From contig CAUYUJ010016497.1 of NCBI GenBank assembly GCA_963575745.1, positions 26,001-90,000 on the forward strand: a stretch of DNA of 64,000 nucleotides, given 5' to 3'. Source of the stretch: Prorocentrum cordatum. Its lineage: Eukaryota; Sar; Dinophyceae; Prorocentrales; Prorocentraceae. Shown in pieces: positions 53,586 to 63,330 of the stretch. The notes below the pieces were generated by a model, which worked only from the letters and a program-made list of their open reading frames with translations, was not told the DNA's origin and did not search any database. The first letter of the stretch is position 1, and every line of letters begins with the position of its first letter. Position numbers and translations under genes: made by a program.

Positions 53586-54415
53586 GAAGACCCTGGGCTC
53601 CCAAAGCCATGAGCATCATGATTATGAGGATGGCGCGGGCCTTGGGGGAGCCCAGGGGTTCCCCATCCGAGTCGATCATGCCACGTCTGGATGGCTGGTT
53701 GGGGGGGGGCTGGCTGCAGGAAATGCGCCAGGGCATCCATGCCAGGGTGCTGACGATGCCTGCAACATTCACGGGCCCCCGGGCCCCAAGCCGCCGGAAC
53801 CTGTCTGCGCAGGCCCTTCGGCGTGCACTGTCGGTTCGCCCTGGAGCGGTGGCCGCGCCCGCGGGTCAGAGGTGGGGGCGGCAGGGTCTCGGCGGGGACA
53901 GCGAGTTCCTGCTCCTCCCACGGGGTGCCCAGCCCCAAGACCCAGATCAGGGACGCTCAAAGCATGTTGCAAACCAGGTTGCTAGCGTCGAGACCCAGGG
54001 ACATGTCATAGAGGAAGCCCAGATGTGACCAGGTTTTACGATCGAATCTCTCGGGCTCCCTCGGCGCGTCGGCAAGGGAGAACGCATGTGGGTGCAGCCC
54101 TGAGACTAAGTAGAGCACCGCAAAGAAGGCGGGGGTGGCCAGGAGCTGGTCGAGGCTGTCAACGAGCCCGTCGCCCAACGCCTCCCAGCTGAAACCAGGG
54201 TCGAGCGGCGCCTCGATGCGGTTTGCGAAACGCGTAGAATTTCCTGGGCCTCTACTAAAACTATCTTCTGGCTGCCTTGGGTCGTCTCGGGGGCCCCAGG
54301 GCCCTACATTTCATTCGTAGTCGGGGACCGGCCCCCGTATGAGTGTGGGGGTCACGAGGGTTTGGGGCCCTGCCGGGCTGCAGACCTGGTCAACATCGGT
54401 GCGTTTCTTCGAAAC
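53586..54415. other. Possible upstream exon or N-terminal part
   Basis: Minus-strand frames at 54178-53957 (LLATPAFFAVLYLVSGLHPHAF, hydrophobic) and 53772-53600 (MIDSDGEPLGSPKARAILII) look weakly protein-like and run towards the 675-codon ORF. No start or splice site could be chosen. Confidence 0.3.
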
Positions 54416-54579
54416 TAAAGGGGCCCACAAACACACAAATAAATACACACAAATCCCTGGATCCCCCACATTTTTCTCATATTTTCTGGATTTTCGTCGT
54501 CCCCCCCACTTCCCATCTTTTTCCATATTTTCCGGGGGATCGACGATTAATTGTGTCTGTGTGTGTTTTCCCCTCCTGA
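54416..54579 (+). mobile_element. Small non-autonomous element, family A, copy 4
   Basis: It starts TAAAGGGGCCC and ends CCCCTCCTGA. Flanks GAAAC (54411-54415) and GAGAC (54580-54584) differ at one base, consistent with an aged 5-bp duplication. 164 bp. Confidence 0.9.
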
Positions 54580-54848
54580 GAGACGCCAGCTGCGCGCGAC
54601 ATGCTACTTCAACTTAATCTACAGTGGCGTAGTTTCGGCCAGTGCCCCTTTATTCACGAGGGGCCTGCTTACCGGCAGGAAACACCTGGGGCTCGACCGC
54701 AGGTCGCGCCAGGAAAGCAGGCGCCGAGTGTCCTGCACTCCTCGATGGCCTCGCTCAAGGCCGCGAGATTGTTCAGGAGCACGGCGCTGCTGACCTTCGC
54801 GCGCATGGCGTCCTCCAGCTCCTCTCGCACGGCTCCGAGGGGGACGTC

Positions 54849-55124
54849 GGCGGCGAGCAGTGGGGCGGAGTAAGAAGAAGAAGAAGAAGAAGAAAAACAA
54901 ACGCGTCCTCAGAAGGCGGCGGGGCTTTTCAAAAGGCTGAACGGTTTTCTGTGTCTTCGGGGAAGGTTCAGAAAACTTCTCAGAAGGCCAAAAGGCCTCC
55001 GGCGTTCTGAAAGGTTGTCTGTGTCTTCGGGGACTTCTTAGAAAACTTCTCAGAAGGCTAGAGCACTTCCGACTCTTCCAAGAAGGCCTGCCCCTTTCTC
55101 ACTTCTCCCCCCACGCTCGCCACC
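54849..55124. mobile_element. Foldback element, family C, copy 2
   Basis: Left arm GGCGGCGAGCAGTGGGGCGG and right arm ending CACGCTCGCCACC, with the family interior (CTTCTCAGAAGG, TGTGTCTTCGGGGA twice). It is longer than copy 1 owing to an (AAG)n run and an internal duplication. No clear target duplication. Confidence 0.7.
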
Positions 55125-55257
55125 GAGGATGTGGGGATCGAAGATCGACGTGGGGTTTATGCTCCCACGCTTCGATGTATCATCCCAGCGAAGGCTTCGA
55201 CCGTGTTGCGCGAACGCCAGCGCTGCGACTAAACATGCGCCCCTGCATTCGACACAT

Positions 55258-55440
55258 GACTGACAGCGGGGGCTGAGGAGTGAGATCGAAGTGTTGGGCG
55301 TCGCTTGGGGGCGATGTATGGGGGGGAGAAAGGTGCACTTGTCGGGCCGGACTGACAGCGGAGGCTGATGGGTGAGATCGAAAGGTTGGGCGTCGCTTGG
55401 GGGCGATGTATGTGGGGAGCAAGGTGCACTCGTCGGGCCC
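55258..55440. repeat. Two-copy tandem repeat derived from family F
   Basis: GACTGACAGCGG...GTTGGGCGTCGCTTGGGGG...GGTGCAC..GTCGGGCC is present twice in tandem, at about 55258-55351 and 55352-55440. Confidence 0.85.
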
Positions 55441-55505
55441 TCAACGGCCCCCTTTGGGGCCCCAAAGGGCCTCCACAACCCTCGCTGCCCCTCTATGTAT
55501 CGCAC
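55386..55505 (-). mobile_element. Inverted-repeat element, family F, copy 2
   Basis: Begins TTGGGCGTCGCTTGGGGGCG on the plus strand, with the family core (GGCAGCGAGGG and GGGGCCCCAAAGGG, minus strand) at 55441-55490. The far arm is decayed (ATGTATCGC). It overlaps the second unit of the tandem repeat. Confidence 0.6.
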
Positions 55506-55562
55506 AGAAATTGAACGGTACCACGCCACTGGGAAATCCGTGACGGCTTCGGTTCGTGTTAG

Positions 55563-55700
55563 GTCGGGCATGTCTGTCTACAAGCGGATTTTGGACGAAA
55601 CATAAACATAGCCAACAAACATTCAACAAAGTGGAAGAATCGTCCCCAGACGACTTCTTCACTACTTTGGAATTTTCCCCCTGTAGAAGGCACGCCCGAC
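55563..55700 (+). mobile_element. Inverted-repeat element, family B, copy 2
   Basis: The left end GTCGGGCATGTCTGTCTACA and the complement of the right end GTCGGGCGTGCCTTCTACAG form terminal inverted repeats of about 21 bp. Flanks GTTAG (55558-55562) and GTAAG (55701-55705) match at 4 of 5. Inside: GCGGATTTTGGACGAA and ATAGCCAACAAACATTCAAC. 138 bp. Confidence 0.82.
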
Positions 55701-55825
55701 GTAAGATTCGCGTCGCGCATGACGAGAGAGCTAGCGAGGCGAGGCGAAGTTGCTCGAATTCCTGCCCTAGCAGAAGCTCAGCCAAGCCAGAACGAGTCGC
55801 CTGAGCCTGGGCGTTGTGTCGCACT

Positions 55826-55925
55826 TGGTTGTCCCGATGGTTATCCCGACGGTTGTCCCGATGTTTGTCCCGATGATTGTCTATGGTCGTCTTGGTGGAT
55901 GTCCTGATGGTTGTCCCGATGGTTA
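55826..55925. repeat. 12-bp minisatellite GATGGTTGTCCC, block 1
   Basis: About eight degenerate units. With its downstream flank (ATGCGCTCTGCGAGGCCACA) it matches block 2 at 58124. Confidence 0.88.
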
Positions 55926-58123
55926 TGCGAGGCTATATTTCCAAAACGTGCGCTGCCCGAGGTCATCGTGCAAACAAAATGCGCTCTGCGAGGCCACACT
56001 ACCAAAATTGAGCGACGTGGGGGAATCCCATATGTGCACCTCAACTCATGGTCTTCCCGTCTGCGAGTACAAGAATCCTAGCCTGTGGCGACTGAGCGCT
56101 GGCACCCCGTCCCCCCCGTGGATCGCCCACATGCTGTGCCTGCTGCGTCGGGGTGGTCTCGGGCCTCTGGCGAAAGAATGTATGGGGGGCCCACAGCAGC
56201 GTTCCGCCGGACTTGAGCGAGACATCCTCACGATCTCGCCTCCCTGTGGACTGCTAAAGCAAACGCCTCGCTCGAGGCATCCGCACGCTCTGCTCTGACA
56301 GCAAGGGACGCCTCAGCCACGAGACGAGCAGACCGCCCGACACATCTCCGCAGTCCGGCCGCGAACGGGCAGGGGTAACACTCCCTGGCGGCGTCTCCTC
56401 GGGGTGTCCACATGCCGCACCCGCTGTGTCGCGGTAAGCATTGGACTCTCAACTGACAGGCTGGGGGGCGCAGCCAACCCGTAGAGTGAGGATGCGAGAT
56501 AAGGACGCAAGGGCCTCGGAAGGCCACTTCGGAGCTTCCGAACGGGGCGCGGACAGCGAAAGTGGCCAAGGATGGACCGAGGAGGCAAGGACGCAAGGGT
56601 ATCATTGGGAAGGGTGCCCACCCTTCCTGTGCGGGTTGACTGTACAAACAAGCGAACCGTTTCATTCATGCCCACACTCTGGGCGCGAGTGGACATGTGG
56701 AACACCCGCTAGTGTTTTGTGCCCGGACAGAACACTCGGGCGACACAACCCGAAGGGAGGTGCCCAAGGTGCCTGCATGACTCCACATGCAGTCGGACCT
56801 CGCAACGTGAACGGCGGCACGGACCCGCCCCAGGCGTCCCATCTGCGCCGCCGTTGCGAGGTGTCTCGAGATGCCACCCCGAGACACGGCCACTGGCACC
56901 AGCGGAGGCCCCGCTGCCCAAAAACTTAAGTTCCCGCGCCCCCCACGTCGGGGGACCCCTTCTCGAGTAACCCCATCGGGCCTCTCAGGGGTGGTACGGC
57001 GAGCCCGCACCTCCTGAGGCTGGCCAACCACAGGGCAAGAATCTCTCCCACAGCCCCGTCAAACTGTGGTGACGATCGGGCTGCCAACCCGCTTGTTTTC
57101 TTGGTGCGCCACGAGGGACGATCAGCGGCACAGGTGCCCGCTGGTGGTTCCTCCCTGGGGTGTCCCAGTGCAACGCCCGCTTTGTCGCGGTGGCCACTGG
57201 GCTCTCAAAAGAGATAACTCTAACGAACTAAGCACGCAAGCCAGCTGAGACATCTCCACACTCTGGGCGCGCACAAAGCCGTGCAACCACCCCTGGCAGT
57301 TCCCTCCGTGGAGTGCTGAAACCACCGCCTTGCCCGAGACATCCTCACCAATTGACTGTGAGGCGAACCTGCGTGTGAGTTGTCTGTGTGCGTTAGTCTG
57401 CGTACACAGCTGCTCAGGGTTATGAACACTTTCAGCTCAGAAGCTGGGCTTCACTGGAAGCTTCTTTTTTTTTTGAACCAGCAGTCCAGGCCCACATATA
57501 GGAGCATGCGGCGAAGAGAAGAAGCTGCAAGAAAACGCCCAGGCTCCAGTCCAGATTCTGGAATGGTACGGCTTCATGAATTTGGGCGAATTCTGAAGTC
57601 CATGAAAGTGACAATGTACCTTCAGATGTCTGAGCGGTGTATGAATGAGTCTAGGTGTGAAAGGATTCTGAGTGTTTATGGATCTGGATGTGAGAAGTGA
57701 GCCTGAGTGCGAGTGTAGCTGCGCATGAGTGTAAGTGACACCGCTGCTGCATTGCGGTCACCACGGGGCTCTCAACAGAGATGGGCCGGATTAACCAATC
57801 CCGCAAATCACCTAAAACATCCCCACTTGGCCGCGGACGTGCAAGTGACATGCCCCCTGGCAGCTCCCCCCTTGGGGAGCCCAATTGCCAGTCCAGCTCT
57901 CTCGCAGTGATCGCTGGACGATCAAGGAGATGAGTCTGGTCCAACGAACACGTAAACTGCCTGAGACATCCCCACAATCTGGGCGCGAATGGGGACGCGC
58001 TACCAACCCTGGCGGCTCACCCTTGGGGTGCTGACACCACCGCCTCGTTCGAGACATCCGCACAAGTTGAGTGTGGGGCGAGCCTGAGTGAGAGTGGTCT
58101 GCGCGAGTGAATCTGAGCGCAGT
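55926..58123. repeat. Imperfect repeat block, units of roughly 150 bp
   Basis: Recurring words GAGACATCC(C/T)CAC (56219, 57247, 57340, 57963, 58051), CTGGGCGCGAATGG and CCTGGCGGCTC, with long diverged spacers. Open frames are short and uninformative, so I call no gene in these 2.2 kb. Confidence 0.6.
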
Positions 58124-58213
58124 GACCCTGATGGTTGTCTCGATTGTTGCCCCGATGGTTGTCTCGATGGTTGTCCAGATGGTTGTCCCGATGGCTGTCC
58201 CGATGGCTGTTGC
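58124..58213. repeat. 12-bp minisatellite GATGGTTGTCCC, block 2
   Basis: Seven or so units; the flank that follows (TACGCTCTGCGAAGCCATAC) matches the flank of block 1. Confidence 0.88.
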
Positions 58214-58326
58214 CCTGAAGCCATAATACCAAAGAAATACGCTCTGCGAAGCCATACTCAAAAATTATCCTGGCGAAGGACTCAACCATAAACAATTGTT
58301 CGTAACGCGTTGCGGGTGTCACTTTC

Positions 58327-58690
58327 GGTGGGGCTCCCTATGGGGCCGCGAAACGCTGCCTTGGGTGGGGGAACCGCCTGCGAGAGCAGCCACTGGGGCC
58401 TTCGGTGGAGCTCCCTATGGGGCCACGAAGCGCTGCCCTGGGCGTGGGAACCGCCTGCGAGAGCAGCCACTGGGGGCCTTCGGTGGAGCTCCCTATGGGG
58501 CCACGAAGCGCTGCCCTGGGCGGGGGAACCGCATGCGAGAGCAGCCACTGGGGGCCTTCGGTGGAGCTCCCTATGGGGCCACGAAGCGCTGCCCTGGGCG
58601 GGGGAAACGCATGCGAGAGCAACCACTGGGTCCTTCGGTGGAGCTCCCTATGGGGCCACGAAGCGCTGCCCAGGGTGGGGGGAACGGGAA
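58327..58690. repeat. 78-bp tandem array, 4 to 5 units
   Basis: GCTGCC(C/T)TGGG recurs at about 58352, 58430, 58508, 58586 and 58665. Each unit contains CCACTGGGGGCCTTCGGTGG and AGCTCCCTATGGGGCCACGAA, the core of the 88-bp array at 16.4 kb. Confidence 0.94.
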
Positions 58691-58696
58691 CGCATG

Positions 58697-58847
58697 TGAG
58701 AAACAAATAGACACAAATGACAGGAATTCCTGTATTTTCCCATGTTCTCAGGGGTTTCGTCGCCCCCCCCAACTTCCCACATTTTCCTGTATTTTCCGGG
58801 GGATCGACGATGAATTGTGTCTGTGTGTGTGTTTTGTCCCCTCCTGG
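58697..58847 (+). mobile_element. Small non-autonomous element, family A, copy 5 (decayed)
   Basis: Interior and right end match the family (GGGGGATCGACGATGAATTG, TGTGTCTGTGTG, CCCTCCTGG). The left end has lost GGGGCCC. Flanks GCATG and GCAGT only partly agree. It directly follows the 78-bp array. Confidence 0.75.
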
Positions 58848-58899
58848 GCAGTGCACAGCGCTTTTGTTCGCTGGAGTTGGCGGAGGCGGCCACGGCGCG

Positions 58900-59647
58900 T
58901 CGCGTCGTGCAGCGAGGGCAGCTGCGCTGCGGGGGGGGGGGGGGCGGTAGGCGGACGGCGGCGTGGGTTAGTCGATCCTAAGAGACAGGGATGTTCCGCA
59001 CACGCAGGCTTTGCCTCGTCTCTCGTCAACCAGGACGTGGATACTGTATGGCAACGTAAGAGAATTCGGTGACGCAGGGGGGAGCCTTGGGAAGCGTTGT
59101 CTTTTCTTTCAGGCAGGAGGGCAGGCATCAGAAGCAGCGCTGAGAAGATCAGAGTCGGCCGTTGGGGACTGAGGCCTGCGACCAGCCCACCGTGCCTCGA
59201 GCACAGGCCCATACTGACCACGACACCCACGGAGACCGCCCCGAGGATGGCTCGGACCGTCTCGGCGCCGTCGGAGCGACGGGAACACGCCGGACTCACG
59301 CGAGAAGGCATGGCGACTTTACGCCGCGGCATACGCGGGCCGCCCGTGCGGCACGCCGCGTGGCGAAGCGGGCGCCTACGCCCGACCTTGCGCGGGAAGC
59401 TTTCTGGCACCCGGTGGCGGAGAACGACCCAGGCCGGCCTGGCTTAAGCCGCCGGTGGCCTTCAGCCTTGAGCGCCCGCGGCGGTGTCGCCGCTTCACGG
59501 GCGCGGCGCGCAGCTGCGGAGGGCCGGGCCGCGCTGAGCAGTTGCCCCCCCAGGACCCCTCCTCGGGCAGCTTCCTGCCCAGCTACTCGGGCTGCGTCCA
59601 GCTGGGACCACGAGAACGCTCCCCGATCGCCCCCCCTGTCACTCCGC
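58900..59647. other. No recognisable gene
   Basis: GC-rich, with overlapping frames on both strands of up to 220 codons but no motif. A run of G occurs at about 58931-58944. Confidence 0.35.
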
Positions 59648-59841
59648 GGCAGGCGAGGGGGGGAAGCGGGAAGGAGAAGGCCTTTACAGAAGGCTGGGAA
59701 GTCCCCCGGCCTTCTGAGAAGTTTTCGAAGCCTTCCCCGAAGACACCGGACACTTTTTAGAAGACGCGAGGGCTTCCGAGAAGTCCCGCCGCTTTCTGCG
59801 ATGGCCTTCTCCTTTTCATATTCCCCCCTTCGCTCGCCGCC
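59648..59841. mobile_element. Foldback element, family C, copy 3
   Basis: Left arm GGCAGGCGAGGGGGGGAAGC then GGGAAGGAGAAGGCC; right arm GGCCTTCTCC ... CGCTCGCCGCC. The interior is shared with copy 1 (CTTCCCCGAAGACAC, GCGAGGGCTTC). No target duplication seen. Confidence 0.72.
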
Positions 59842-59950
59842 GAATCACAAGAGCGACACTCTCGCACCACAAGGGCGACTCGTCCTTGTCACACGAACGA
59901 CTCCCGGAACTGTGAGCTCATACGGATTATTTGTTTGGACCTACTCTTGG

Positions 59951-60081
59951 GTCGGGCATGTCCCCCTGCAGGCGGATTTTGGGCGAAGGCTAAGGATAGC
60001 CAAAAAACAAGTACACAAGCAATAGTCAAACGAATCATCCAAAAATCGCCCCCAAAGCATGTTTGGACTGGTTTACCCGAC
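59951..60081 (+). mobile_element. Inverted-repeat element, family B, copy 3
   Basis: Starts GTCGGGCATGTCCCCCTGCA, with GCGGATTTTGGGCGAA following; ends ACCCGAC with only a short matching inverted end. No target duplication. Confidence 0.7.
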
Positions 60082-60907
60082 TTCAACCCACTCTCTGGTC
60101 GCCGCCGCCGCGTCGGCGCGCGCGGGCCCCCCCCCCCGGGCACGCGCGCGCCCCGACGCACGGGCAGGGGCGCGCGCGCGGCAGAGAGGGGGGGGCTCCC
60201 GCACGGGCAGGCCGGAGTAGTAGCCCTCCGAGACGGCCTCGAGCAGCGCGCCCCTCTCCGCGCTCTTCACGGCGACCTTCAGGGCCTCGCGGGGTCCAGG
60301 GGAAGAGCCCCGCACGGGCTGCCCGCTGGCTCCCATGGCTGGGATCCTGCACATGTGGGGGGGCGGGCAGACCGTGCCCCCCCCCCGACACGGAAGACGG
60401 TGCTTCTTCTCCTGTCGAGCAAGGTGCCCTTCTCCGCGCTCGTGATGGCGACCTCCAGGGCCTCGCGGGGTCTGCGGCCTCTGGCGACTCGAGAGCACGG
60501 CGGTGCGCCGGAGGCCGTTCGCCCCGTGCGGCCTCCACATGGGGCCGCAGCTGGGCCCCGGGGCCGTCGGGAAACAGTCCGCGACGAAAGCTGGCCCACG
60601 CGAGCGCATGCGCAGACAGCCTTCTTGTCGGTGTGCCCACCACCTGCGGCCGTGAGAACGCCGGTGTGCCCAGCACCTGTGCGCAATCTTGCGCGCAGCT
60701 ATGATCACACACACACACACCGTCGCATGCAGTCCGCTGCCGCTGGCACCAGTCTCGGCCGTTCTCTGGACTGCGATCAGGCATTGCACAGACCCACCGG
60801 CTCCTCGATGGGCACCCCAAGCAGCATTCCACACCGAGGCCCCATGCTCTGCTCTGGTGCGGCTTCAGGATGCCAACCCAGTCCATGCGTTGCGCACGAG
60901 ACACTGC
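60082..60907. other. No recognisable gene
   Basis: GC-rich sequence with overlapping low-information frames. Two related segments (CTTCTCCGCGCTCGTGATGG near 60431, CTCTCCGCGCTCTTCACGGC near 60254) suggest an old internal duplication. Confidence 0.4.
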
Positions 60908-60909
60908 CG

Positions 60910-61153
60910 TGGGTCGTGGGTCGCGGGGTGGGCGGGTGGGTCGCTGGTCGCGGGGTGGGTCCCGGGGTGGGTCCCGGGGTGGGTCGCGGGTGGGCGCGGG
61001 GTGGATCGCGGGTGGGTCGCGGAATGGGTCGCGGGGCTGGTCGCGGGTGGGTCGCGGGGTGGGTCGCGGGGTGGTCGCGGATAGGTCGCGGGCGGGTCGC
61101 GGGGAGGGTCGTGGGGTAGGTCGCGGGGTGGGTCGCGGGGCGGGGCGCGGGTG
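60910..61153. repeat. GGTCGCGGGGTGG minisatellite
   Basis: About 18 units of 10-14 bp, mainly GGTCGCGGGGTGG and GGTCGCGGGTGG. Confidence 0.93.
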
Positions 61154-61159
61154 GGACGA

Positions 61160-61164
61160 CGCCA

Positions 61165-61198
<34 letters not shown>

Positions 61199-61207
61199 AC
61201 AACAACC

Positions 61208-61247
<40 letters not shown>

Positions 61248-61293
61248 CGACGACAACAACAGCACCAGCACCAACACCAACACCAACACCAAC

Positions 61294-61325
<32 letters not shown>

Positions 61326-61505
61326 CAACAGCAACACCAGCAACACCAACAACAACACCAACAACATCATCAACAACAGAAACAGCAACAACAACAACAG
61401 CAACAACAACACCAACTACATCAACAGCAGCATTAACATCAACAACGACAACGCCAACGTCAACGACAACGACAACAGCAGCAGCAGCAACAACAACAAC
61501 GAGCA
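61160..61505. repeat. (CAA)n triplet array
   Basis: About 340 bp of CAA with CAG, CAC and CGA interruptions; frames are poly-Gln, poly-Thr or poly-Asn artefacts. Confidence 0.97.
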
Positions 61506-61599
61506 TTCGCAACGCTGAGTTCCAGCTCAGCCACGCACCCAGGGACAGTGAATGACCGTTCGGCCCCCTCGGAGGACACCTTGATCCTCGGAGGTGCGC

Positions 61600-61734
61600 A
61601 TAAGAGGTCCACGAAACTGCGCATAAAGCTACGCTCTTCGGGCCCTGAAGGCGCCCTGCTGGGCCCTACTGGGCCTCGTTTCTGCAGCCCTCGCTGCCCC
61701 CCCATTGATCGCCCCCACTCTACGCGACGCCCAA
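61600..61734 (-). mobile_element. Inverted-repeat element, family F, copy 3 (partial)
   Basis: Minus strand: TTGGGCGTCGCGTAGAGTGG at the 61734 end, then GGGCAGCGAGGGCTGCAG and GGGCGCCTTCAGGGCCC. The other arm is not recognisable, so the left boundary is approximate. Confidence 0.6.
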
Positions 61735-61997
61735 GGGTAGGCGGTCGGGCCCCTGTCTGCGATGAACGGGCGATTGGCGACTGGGGATCGATGCGCCCCC
61801 CCGGGGCCTCTCCCCCCCTGCCGCGGTCGGGGCTCGGGAACCTTTGCTTCGCGCGTCGCGGCGGCAGCCCGACGCCATGCGCTGCGAGCCGATCGCATGT
61901 CGCGTCGGCCCGCGGGGTGGGAGACCCCCAAAAAGGGCTCGGGACGTGGACCCTTGGGGGCCGGGATGCGGCCAGCGTGCCTCGCCGCAGCGTGCTG

Positions 61998-62170
61998 GGT
62001 CAGAATCGGCGGCGCGACACGCTGAGCCGAATTTTTTCGACCGTAAGGAAGAGGAGGAGGAGGAGGAGGAGGAGGAGGAGGAGGAGGAGGAGGAGGTGGA
62101 GGAGGAGGAGGGGGAAGATGAGGAGGAGGAGGAGGAGGAGCAGGGGAAGGAGGAGGAGGAGGAGGAGCTC
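61998..62170. repeat. Duplicated segment with (GGA)n array, copy 1
   Basis: GTGCTGGGTCAGAATCGGCG, then GCGACACGCTGAGCCGAATT and TTTTCGACCGTAAGG, followed by GGA/GAG triplets. The same segment recurs at 62446-62620, 448 bp further on. Confidence 0.93.
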
Positions 62171-62445
62171 CAACGTAGCTGCGAGGCGGGGGTCTGTCCA
62201 TGTCCACCGCCTGGGCACCGACGTCCTGGTGCCCCAGCGGGCGGTGGATGCAGACAAATGTCGGCCCCCCGAGGCCCGACGATGTGCATATATCCACCGC
62301 CCGTGGAGGTCCGCGAAGATCGATCCCCCAGGCGGCGGTTTTAGACAAATCCCCGCCTCGGAGTAGCGTTGCCCCTGGAGAGGCTCCCCTGGCCAGCAAA
62401 AACATGAGGCCCCCGAGCTCGACGTCGTCGTCGCCGGCGCCGAAG

Positions 62446-62620
62446 CGTGCTGGGCCAGAACCGGCGGCGCGACACGCTGAGCCGAATTTTTTCGACCGTA
62501 AGGAAGAGGAGGAGGAGGAGGAGGAGGAGGAGGAGGAGGAGGAGGAGGAGGAGGAGGAGGAGGAGGAGGGGGAAGAGGAGGAGGAGGAGGAGCAGGGGAA
62601 GGAGGAGAAGGAGGAGGAGC
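62446..62620. repeat. Duplicated segment with (GGA)n array, copy 2
   Basis: Nearly identical to copy 1; the GGA array is longer and ends AGGAGGAGCTCCA, as in copy 1, before diverging into a CA repeat. Confidence 0.93.
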
Positions 62621-62710
62621 TCCACACACACACACATACACACACACACACATACGCACACACACACACACACATACGCACACACACACACACACACAAA
62701 AAAAAAAAAA
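62621..62710. repeat. (CA)n tract with A-run
   Basis: CACACA with CATACG interruptions, ending in about 13 A. Confidence 0.96.
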
Positions 62711-62834
62711 CATGAGGCCCTCGAGCTCGCCATCGTCGTCGGCGGTGCCTCGCGGGCCAGCTCCTGCCTCTCGGGCGTGTTGCCCACCCTGCGCCGCAGC
62801 CTGCTGATGTGCAGCTCGAGCATCGTCAGGCTGC

Positions 62835-63028
62835 GGGGAGGGCGAGGGAGGGAGGGAGGGAGGGAGGGAAGGGAGGGCGGGAGGGGAGGGGAGGGCGGGA
62901 GGGGAGGGAGGGGATGGGAAGGGGAGCGAAGGGAAGGGAGGGAGGGGAGGGGAGGGAGGGGAGGGGAGGGAGGGGAGGGAGGAGAGGGGAGGAGAGGGGA
63001 AGGGAGGGAGGAAGGGAGGGAGCATCGT
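62835..63028. repeat. GGGA/GGGAGG purine tract
   Basis: Almost purely GGGAGGGAGGGGAGG for about 190 bp on the plus strand. Confidence 0.96.
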
Positions 63029-63240
63029 CCGCCTGCGCCGCGCCTCTTTCCCTGCTCCTCTGCACGGCTTCCTCCACAGACGGGCACGTTCCAGGCCGCC
63101 GCGGAGCGGAAAGCGAGGGAGCAGGAGGAGGACAAGAAACGGACAACTTGGGCGTCCGGGGTCCGCGTGTCCGAAGTCGCGCGCGTGGAGAGGCAATCGC
63201 GGCTCCACAGAAGGCAGGAGCGCATCCCCGCAAGATTCGG

Positions 63241-63242
63241 AA

Positions 63243-63326
<84 letters not shown>

Positions 63327-63330
63327 AAGA
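63241..63330. repeat. (GAC)n triplet array
   Basis: About 29 uninterrupted GAC/ACG triplets. Confidence 0.98.

Noticed and set aside
60870-61436. Poly-Gln/Thr frame that looks like a prion-type protein
   Set aside because: Simple (CAA)n array, open in all three frames.
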